The notes below the pieces were generated by a model. That model was given only the letters and a program-made list of their open reading frames with translations. It was not told the DNA's origin and did not search any database. Source: Ceratopteris richardii (taxonomy: Eukaryota; Streptophyta; Polypodiopsida; Polypodiales; Pteridaceae). From it: 64,000 nt of DNA. The translations under genes and the position numbers were made by a program. Shown here piece after piece: positions 55,864 to 64,000 of the stretch. The stretch is taken from assembly GCA_020310875.1 (NCBI GenBank), contig CM035406.1, positions 227,589,942-227,653,941 on the forward strand. The letters are read 5' to 3'. How positions within the stretch are numbered: position 1 is the first letter of the stretch; every line of letters starts with the position of its first letter.

Positions 55864-56772
55864 TCATATTTCTTGAAGTTCTCTAGTACTTTGAACAATG
55901 ATTCCTCCTCTTCTTGTTTTTTGACCTCCTTCACATCCATCCTTTGAATTTAAAGTTTTAATACTTGTGAATGGTTCTTCTTCTTTTTGGGTAAATACTC
56001 CTATGTCTTCTAGATAGTGCACCTCTAAATTAAAGCAACGATCCGTCACTATGGACTCTAGATCGTCATCATTCTCCTCTTCTTCTATGACTTCACTAGG
56101 GTCACACTCTTCTAACATGGGCTGACACATGAACACTGAAATATCATAACCCTCCTCATCACAATAAGGTGTCCATTGTTCTTCATTGACAACAATGTCC
56201 ATGGTGGCTAGAATTTTTGCCCAACCATGAGGCTCAAATTTCTTATCTGGAAAGATCATCGATGTGTAGGCTGGGTCTCTAACCGGTCTGTCTTCTGCAG
56301 GAGTTCCTTCTTCTCTTGCTTTCATGCGTCTTTCCTCTTCCTCTACGACCTTGCACATCCACAAATGAGTATCCTCATGCATCCAAGATGGATCATTTGA
56401 ACTTTTGGAATGCACAGAGATTGAATCTTCTTGCGCTTTGTGGATAGGATTCCATTGTAGGGGTGGTACATCTCTGAAGGTGTAATCCTTCAAATTGACC
56501 TTATTTGTGACCCCTAAGAGCTGCAAGTACAAGGAGTTGGTTCCCCAATCTTGTACTATTTGAAGTTGTCATATGAAGGGCCTTCCTAGGATCATCTCAT
56601 AGACATCATTTTTACCAAAGTCACATATAGCAAAGGTGTGTTCAAACTCTTCACCACAAGTGGTTAGAGTGATCTCTTCTAGAAATCCTAGAGGTCTTTC
56701 AACATGGCCATCGGCCATTTGAAGCTTCATTCTAGTTGGTTTTAATGCAGGTTTGTCCCATTGCTTCCACAA
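55864..56772 (-). mobile_element. Gypsy element B protease and protease-RT linker
   Basis: 56569-56772 encodes the C-terminal half of a retropepsin (DGHVERPLGFLEEITLTTC; YEMILGRPFI), in the usual Gypsy place between gag and RT. 55864-56532 is an acidic linker (DPSEVIEEEENDDDLESIV) without a known domain. Confidence 0.82.
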
Positions 56773-57080
56773 GGAGGTGGTTGCAATTGCAACACCTGCG
56801 CCTAAATCTATGATCGCTTTGTTTGTGTAACCTTGGTAGGTGATTGGAAGATAAGTATTACCTTCTTCACCTTCGAGTTAAAGAACCTGATTCTCCACAT
56901 GCTTCCATAGCTTTGGTTTTACTTTGAGAAGCTCTTCTATGGTGAGATGAACTAAACCTTAGTGTTCTTCACAACATCTGTGTTCCTTGGAACCACTGAG
57001 TCTTCATGTCTTACCAATATGGTGGTATCTTTGATATGAAGAGATTCAGATTCCCATGGGCCTGTGAATCGTGGCAACTC

Positions 57081-60000
57081 TTATAAAGAATTAGATTCAA
57101 AATCCAATCTTTCATCCTCTTGTTGTTCTGCTTGGTCTCCATAAATAGATGGAATATCTTGGGGAAATTGATCATGAAGGTCATCAATCTCAGGAATAGG
57201 AGGGGGATTACTCTTCTCCTTGGCCCATTTGTCTTCTTGTATTTCCCGCAAGAACTCTTGAGAGTATTGTTGAATGGAAAGAGGTGCTCCATCATCTATG
57301 GAATCAGGAACATAACCTTCCATTGATGGTGAGCTTTCTCTTTTGATAACTGATTGAGCCTGTTGAGGTAAAGAATCTTGCGGCTTGTTTACCAACTGCT
57401 CTAATCTTTCTAATAAGACTTGGAAATGCAAACTCGTTTTGATAGAATTTGTCTGATTGAACAATAGATTGGTCTCAAGCATAGCCTGAGATAGTTCTAC
57501 CATTTTCATGCACATTTTTTTCTGTTCAATCTCTAAATCGGCTCTAGGGTGTCTCTTGTCTAGGTTTGCAATTGTTGGACCTTCTTGAAGTTGAGCCTGG
57601 TAGGCCTTGAACATCATGTCCAAGCCTACTGGGGCCAGATCTGCAAGAACAGACCCTGTTTGTGGTTTATTTACAATGGGTGCTGAGGTGGGATGAAGTG
57701 GAGTGGATGGAGTACTTTCAACATGCGAGGGATTTTGAGAGGTTATATCTTCTATTTTGCTTTTTGCATCTCTCAGGCTTTCTTCGAGTTCAGATAGCTT
57801 TCTATTCCACTTGCGATTGGCCTTCTCTCTAGTATCCTTCCATGTTCTTGTTTTCCTCTTACGAGGCTCTCATGATTCACTTGACTCTGATTGTTCAGCT
57901 GCCTTATCTTGCTTTAAGGCTTGTGCCCTAGTAACTACCTGTATAGGAGCCACATTACTACTACTTGAACTTGAATCCACCACTAAGCCTGCCACATTAA
58001 GGGGTGTAACCCTGGGCACACTAGAGGGGTTCCTTGGACAATCTCTAGGGAGACGTTCTTTGCCATAATCAGGACAAAAGTCTTGTATTATGATGTTCTG
58101 TCCTTTTCCTGGAGTTGATGAGTGGGGACATTCACGAATGAAATGGTCACCCTGACATCTAAAACATGGTCCTCTAGGGGCTTGTGGTCTCATTTGTCTC
58201 AATTGGGGCCTAGGGTTTGGATTCGTATACATGACATTGGAGTATTCTGGCTCCCAATTTTGTTCCATAGGTGGTGCCTCATATTGATACGAGTAAATCT
58301 CACTATTCTCTGATGACTCTATGTAATAAGCTCATGGACTATCTTCATGGGTGTAGTCAGAGCTCTGAGCATGAGGGTCATTTTCTGAGACTAATGGGGT
58401 CATTGGTACCAATGCTCTATTCGGGTTCTCCTCTGCCAATGCATACTTAACTGGAATCATGTTGGCAGGAGCTGGCAGTTGGTTTCTTAGGACTGGTTGT
58501 GGCCTATATGGTGCCTGATATTATTGTTGGTTGTTGATACATTTGTCTGACAGCCTGCCTATTGTATGGACAATCTTGAGCCGTGTGGCTCATGTATTTT
58601 CTCTCAATAGTGTAATATGGCACACTCTTTTCTCTCATATTTTGGCTTTGCAATGGGCATACATTGGCCATGTGTTTGCCTCCATAAGTATAACATCGCT
58701 TCAATGAGGTGACCCTTGGTGTTTGTCTATTTTGAACTCCTAGCTTCTTGGCAACTTGTTTAGCTATCTCATCTACCTCAATGGAGGTTCTAGAAGTATG
58801 ACTAGTAGAATTGTCAAAATCCTTTTAGGGTTTGGACAATTCTAACTCCTCACCCAAGTTTTCTTCTATGTCAATGCACATCTGCACACACTCTTCTATG
58901 GATCTAGGCTCTTACAAGTACACATATGATCTTAACTTGGTGCTTAGTAAGCCATCTAAAAAGAAAGCCACTTGTTTGGCGGATGTGGGTAGATCTGGAA
59001 TAGGGCATCTTTCTAAGTATTCTCTGAACTGTCTTCCTACAAGTCGCACTGTTTCTTGGGGTGTCTGCTTGAAGTTGTGAATCAAGGATGATGTATTATG
59101 CTTGATGCCACTCTTGGAAAATTCTACAATGAATGCTTCTAATAGTTGACCTATCTCTCGATAGTTGTTGCTGTTTAGAGGTTGAAACCAAGCTAAGGCA
59201 GTGCCCTTGAGAGTCAAACCAAATGCCTCAAACTGGGTGAACAAGTCCTCAACCTGTTCAACTCTTAACACTTGTTTGAACTCGACCACATGATCATAGG
59301 GGTCAAGATCAAAGTAGTTTTTCATTGACTTGACCACTTGAGAGGGTCTAAGGATCCTTGGGTACTCTCGGGGTCTAGGCAATGGAAAGTCATGTTCATC
59401 TCTTTGAGGCCTATGTGCTCTATGTCTCACTCTTTCATGTCCTTCACTTTCGCATCTTGATCTATCTCTACCCATAGTGTTTGCAAAGCTTACTTTAGGT
59501 CTCTCTCTAGCTCTTTCCCTTTGGTTTTCATGAGCCTGGGATGATCCTACTCCTTGGAGGCCATGGGACACATTAGCCATTGCTGGAGAGAAAATTAATT
59601 CTCTTCCAAGTGTATGCATGCCTGTCATGCTCTATTATCTAGATAGACAACTTTTCCTGGCATCTCTAGATCTTTGAACTCGTAGATGGTGACTATTGGG
59701 CTTGGTTGATCTGGGTTGAGCCTCCAAAAGGCTTCCTTCATTTCTCTATTCAAGAATAGTTCTATGCTTTTGTTGTCTTGAGGGATCGAATCTAGAGTGA
59801 TCACCCTAGTGAAGACTGACTTTCCTCTAGGGGTCTTGAGTTCCCGTCCTAGGTCCCCTTGCATTAGGTCTCCTATTTCATTCTCAGGAATGATATTTCC
59901 AAACTCATCTGTCCTATCTAGTATGTTGGTGACCACATACATGGTTGCTTCCTTATCAATGTATGAACCCTCCTCAAATTTGACCACTGGGTGTTCAAGT

Positions 60001-60326
60001 CCAAAGGGTTGATTGGGATTTCTGAGTTGGACTACTGATGGCCTTAGGCCATCCTCATAGATGCAAGCACCTAATTGATTGGTCCGAATATACTCCAATT
60101 GTGTCTTATAGGGACCTTCTAGTGTTTGTAAATATGCAGTTCCTGAGGTACGTGTGGGTCTCTCCATGCTAAAAGACATTTCTGAGTCACTTGTTTGTGA
60201 ACTTAGTGTGTAGGGATAACCACTTAGTTGTTGTGCCCAAGACCTAGCTGTATGGTTGAGACTAGCCTCAGATGATCTAATGCTTTGCCTATCCTTGCCT
60301 AAGTGTCTACCAAATCTCAGGTTCAT
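57081..60326 (-). mobile_element. Gypsy element B gag region with zinc knuckles
   Basis: Highest coordinates first: an N-terminal frame of unknown type (59625-60326; KSIELFLNREMKEAFWRL), the gag domain (58912-59628; ALAWFQPLNSNNYREIGQLL; TPQETVRLVGRQFREYLERC), CX2CX4HX4C-like zinc-knuckle stretches (CYTYGGKHMANVCP at about 58690; CFRCQGDHFIRECP at about 58160), then a Gln-rich, partly helical region (57081-57623). Gag packages element RNA in the family. Broken fossil. Confidence 0.88.
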
Positions 60327-60726
60327 AAGCTTTGTCTTCTAGTTCAAAATTTCCCCTTTCTATTGCTCCAAATCCTTGGGAGTCCCCTTGGTTTCCGAGT
60401 CCTACCTGAGGGTCAACTTCAAAATACTATATCTAATAATCCACATATTAGTTTTACCATAACCAATGGATGCTTTTGTAGTACTAAAAAGGAGCTTTTC
60501 GACAAACAAAAAATCACAACAAACAGATTTCATATGAGAAACTTATGCCAGTTCATAGTTCTCGGGGTTAAAACAGGGAAACAAGATCTCTTTGGGAGTA
60601 CTTCAGAACAGACAATACTGGCCGCTTCTCACCTTGCCCTATGCCAAGCACACAAGAGTTCAAAATAAATGGCCAAAAATTATCCCAAAAATTTGAAAAA
60701 TTTTTGAAAACCCTAATTTTTGCGTT

Positions 60727-61320
60727 CTACCTGATAGTCGTGATGGTCAGACACAATCACAATGGTATGTCACTGTCGCAATGGTATGAACACCCGCAAT
60801 GATCCGCTGGCGATGGTCAGAGATCACGATGGTCAAGCCACGACGATCAGTCAAAGTCGCGATGATAAGGGAAATTCGCGATGGTCAAGCTACGATGATC
60901 AAGGCATGATGATGTGTCACCATCGTGATGATCAAGTCACGATGGTCAACTGGTGATGGTCACGAGACGATGGTCAAGTCACGATGGTCAGACTGCAACA
61001 ATGAGTCATAGTCATGATGGTCAAACAACGACGGTCTAACCATGATGGTCATTGAAGATCACGATTGTCAGGCATCGTCACGATGGTGTGTCACCATCGT
61101 GATGATGTGACGTGATCCCGATGGTGTGAGCAATCGCCATGACGGTCAGTGACGTAGGGAGGATCAGACACAATCGTGATGATGAGTCACAGTCGCGATG
61201 GTCAGCCAAATTTGTGATTTCAAAAAATTGATTTTAGATTTGTGAGAGCGCTTACCTTGGCTTTTGTTTCATGCAAAAGTTTCAGCCAAATACTCACCTT
61301 TGTCTGACAGTCACGATGGT
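60727..61320. repeat. 12-bp (TCACGATGGTCA)n minisatellite in the Gypsy B leader
   Basis: Variants of tcacgatggtca fill 60737-61205, with an outlying copy near 61310. Inverted arrangements occur; the best is a perfect 11-bp stem at 61078-61102 (TCACGATGGTG, 3-base loop). The array lies between the primer-binding site and gag, in the untranslated leader. Confidence 0.88.
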
Positions 61321-61671
61321 CAGCTTCTACAACAATTTTTGATAGAAAAATGAAGTTTTTACCTGTGTGTCTTGCAGATTTGTGATGTCTAGAGGCTGCC
61401 CTGCAATGTTAGTGCACCAAACAATGCAAACAAGCACCTGTAAAGTCTCCCTCTCACAAGTGAAATGAGGGGAATGGGTTGGGGAAGGTGATATGACCAA
61501 AAAACTAAGAATTCAACAGAGATGGAGTTGTAGGTGGGAGATGGTGAGGATGATGATGATGATGGAGATGAAGTAACAAAGAGAAAAATTAGGGAAAAGT
61601 AAAGAAATTACCTACAACTCCAACGTCACAACTCTACATCTTATGATCACACGCTCGTCCTCGAAGCTCTC

Positions 61672-61689
61672 TCCCCGGCAACGACACCA
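61672..61689 (-). promoter_or_regulatory. Primer-binding site of Gypsy element B (tRNA-Asp type)
   Basis: The minus strand reads TGGTGTCGTTGCCGGGGA, two transitions from TGGCGCCGTTGCCGGGGA, the complement of the plant tRNA-Asp 3' end used by Athila-type and related Gypsy elements. It starts 8 bases inside the 5' LTR edge. Confidence 0.85.
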
Positions 61690-61697
61690 AAATTTGG

Positions 61698-62322
61698 TGT
61701 AGCTCAAGAGTGAGTATCACCTCCTTTACTTGTCAATCCATGGAGACGTGAGGACTGGTATGAAGACCATGAGAGAGTGAAGGCACAAGTGCGTGAGTGA
61801 AAACACATAAGCATGCACACACATACACACACACGCGCACATGGTAAGAGCAAAGAGAGGAGCAATGGAAAGCTTCGATTACAAAAGAGTTCTCATGCAA
61901 AAGCTCAAATCTACAACAAGCTAATCTAAAAAATGAGCTCTCTAGCTCTTTTTATAGTTTTTTGACTAATTTTGGTCCTATCCAGACCTAGTGTCCAACC
62001 TAGTTAAGAATTAGGTTCCATGGCTTATTTGAGGGCTCAAACGGAGTCTAAGAATTATGAAAATTGGTAGGATGATACTTCTAATACTCCTCAAGCTTGA
62101 GTACTCCTCAAGCTTGAGTACTCCTTAGCTTGAACAAAATGGAGTTACAAAAATATGAAATAGTATTTACAATGGCTTTTAGTGATGAAAATCGCAATTT
62201 CTATAGGGATTCCTCCTAAACATTTGACATGTACTTCTTGGAGCTCCCTACTTGCTCCTCTTCTTGTTTGTCCACTTCTTTGACATGTTCTTGTGCCTCA
62301 TTCCTGACCTTGAATGCTAACA
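61698..62322 (-). repeat. 5' LTR of Gypsy element B
   Basis: 625 bp, paired with 43166-43773. Substitutions and small indels are spread along the copy, including a local duplication of actcctcaagcttgagt near 62090. The plus-strand right end is gctaaca at 62322, followed by atag, which also precedes the left end of the element. Confidence 0.93.
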
Positions 62323-64000
62323 ATAGCCTTCCATAACAAATCACTTCACAATAACTTTGACATATGAGAGTAAGGTCCACCATTGGGGGTAGTGGAACAA
62401 GTGGCCTTTGAAGTGTAAGGGTATAAATTTATGTTGGACTTAGTAGTCGTTTGGTCCCCTCATGTACTTTGAGGCTTTCCCCTCCTCATTGGATGCCTTT
62501 GGCTTTGGCACACCAAAGTTATCCATGATTGAGGTAGGGATTCAATGTGCATGTAGGTGGATGAGGCAATGAAGTAAGTACATATGGAAAAGTGGACTAG
62601 ACCATACTCCCTTTGGAGCATCACGCTCTATTGTTGTAACATCAAAAGATAGAAATTTTTTCCCATTGCTAGGAAACATGGATCACGAGATAGGTTTACT
62701 TGATTGTAGTCCATTTCTAGGCAATTATGAGATGGATCTACTACATTGGATGGGACTGGAATCTCCTTATTATGCCATCTCCTTTTCAACAAGTTGAGCT
62801 AGAGGAAATTGAGGTGATGGGATTGGGCGAGCCACATTGAGAAACTTCCATTAAAAGAGATCCTCAAGGGACTAAGAGAAGTCACATAGGAACTAGGGAG
62901 AAAACTAAGCCCATCATATTGGAAGCATGATTTTAGGAGGAGTTATTTTTGTTGAACAAGGCCACATCTTTCATCAGGCACTCTAGAGAAGTTTTTACAT
63001 AGAGTTACAAGGATTTGGAAGGTATCCTGATATCTATCCCCCTCACCCAAGAATCCAAACTAGTATGAGGTAAGATATACTGGCTAAACTTGATGCACAT
63101 AGAAGCAATGGAAAAACAATAAAAGAATTCAAAGCACTAGGTATAACAGCACAATTAGAGCATTTTGAATGTTTGTATGTAGTGGTCATAGTTCCAAAGA
63201 AGCAATCCAGTTAGAGTAAGAGTCTGCATGAAATTTAGAGTACTCAATAAGGTCATTACTCTAGATGGTTTCCCCACACCTTGCCCAAAATAGATCATAG
63301 AAAACATGGCTAGCTAGAACTTGTACAATTTTATGGATGGGTTTAGTGGCTTCAACCAATAGTTATCCACCAAATTGTAGAGACAAAACAACTTTTGTTA
63401 CCCCATAGGCCACATACACCTATACAAAAATGGCCTTTTGACTTAGGATGTTGTTGCCACTTTCAACATTTGGATCTCTCTTGATGAAGTCCCCCAAAAT
63501 CTTCATGGATCATTCTTCCATATTTTTTTTCATTGGTTAGGCCTCACTCATGGAATGCTTCAACGAGAAATTGGCACAACTCACTCTAGTTTTTGCAAAA
63601 TGTAGAAGAATGCACCTCAAGCTCAACCTAGACAAGTTCCACTTCTTAGTCAATGAAGGCACTTTGTTGGATCATGTAGTACATGCATATAACGACTCCA
63701 AATCTAGATAAGACCATTTTCATCTTCATGGTGCCACATCCCTTGAGTAGCAAAGAGATGCAAGGATTCCTAGTCCACATTAGATATCATGGATGCTTCA
63801 TCACAATGTATGCAAATATAACACACACTCAAAAATCAATAATAAAAATTCAAAATTTTAATTGATTGATGCAAAGGAGCAAGCTTTCCTCAATCTTTGA
63901 TTAGTGCAATTCCTAATCTTGGTAGCCCTTGATTGGAGTATCCCTTTTCATGTACAAATTGATGTGAGTCTAATGGTAGTAGGGGCAATAATCGCCCAAG
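62323..64000 (+). mobile_element. Ty3/Gypsy relic running off the right edge
   Basis: The plus strand from about 63040 has RT remnants (FMDGFSGFNQ near 63335; LVFAKCRRMHLKLNLDKFHF near 63590; GTLLDHVVHAYN), a connection motif (SSKEMQGFLVHIRYHGCF) and the start of RNase H (ALDWSIPFHVQIDVSLMVVG) at the window end. 62323-63040 may be its gag side, unrecognised. Heavily broken; not the same family as element B. Confidence 0.82.

Larger units (their letters stand above)
43166..62322 (-). mobile_element. Large Athila-like Ty3/Gypsy element B with both LTRs, split by a younger LTR element
   Basis: LTRs at 61698-62322 (5') and 43166-43773 (3') are alike (roughly 90% by eye), both ending TGTAGCT...GCTAACA on the plus strand. 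ATAG is present immediately outside both ends, consistent with a target-site duplication. A tRNA-Asp-type primer site lies next to the 5' LTR and a G-rich polypurine tract next to the 3' LTR. In order: leader minisatellite, an N-terminal frame, gag, zinc knuckles, protease, RT-RNase H-integrase, a post-integrase module, an Argonaute fragment, 3' LTR. RT motifs and the primer fit the Athila side of Gypsy. Without the insertion it is about 13 kb. It holds all expected parts but has many breaks; older than its passenger. Confidence 0.92.

Noticed and set aside
59797-60012. Plus-strand frames across 57-60 kb
   Set aside because: Antisense shadows of the Gypsy element B gag region.
60737-61205. 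Possible regulatory array of GATGGTCA sites
   Set aside because: The position between primer site and gag of element B, and the simple 12-bp period, fit a leader minisatellite better.

Overview
The window is nuclear DNA of a land plant with a transposon-rich genome. The one intact gene found is a plastid iron superoxide dismutase of eight coding exons with GT/AG borders, one of whose introns is 8.8 kb long. Nearly everything else is relics of plant LTR elements (Copia and Gypsy, including an Athila-like Gypsy family), two hAT DNA-transposon relics, a probable tRNA-derived SINE, microsatellites and tandem repeats. Long introns and old retroelements suit a gymnosperm or another large-genome lineage, but the species cannot be fixed from the sequence.

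Layout. 1-7.7 kb: pieces of Copia and Gypsy relics on both strands. 7.7-12.9 kb: intergenic DNA with a diverged ~150-bp tandem array and the 5' end of a Copia relic. 12.7-24.2 kb: the superoxide dismutase gene (plus strand), with five TAGTAC copper-response-type cores just upstream of its ATG, a (GA)110 tract in intron 2, Gypsy, Copia and hAT relics in intron 3, and a duplicated 3' flank. 24.2-29.5 kb: an unrecognised short frame, a SINE, tandem duplications, an hAT relic and a coiled-coil relic. 29.5-33 kb: a 33-bp minisatellite, a protein-kinase-like pseudogene, a tandem array of hairpins and two palindromes. 33-36 kb: an unidentified minus-strand relic with a coiled-coil end. 36-43 kb: two Gypsy relics, a head-to-head LTR pair with a C-rich spacer, and an (AT)n tract. 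43,166-62,322: one large minus-strand Athila-like Gypsy element with both LTRs, a tRNA-Asp-type primer site and a matching ATAG flank, split by a younger plus-strand non-coding LTR element (about 48,947-55,005). 62.3-64 kb: another Gypsy relic running off the window.

The most unusual content is inside the large Gypsy element. Between integrase and 3' LTR it carries a fragment of a host Argonaute gene (MID domain and start of PIWI), in the element's own orientation, flanked by direct repeats of element-like sequence; the related relic at 36-40 kb shows such sequence without Argonaute. Both elements also have a second retropepsin-like module downstream of integrase.

The window has no operon logic. 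The superoxide dismutase is probably a copper-regulated plastid antioxidant gene; the rest records successive insertions. No rRNA or tRNA gene and no CRISPR array was found.
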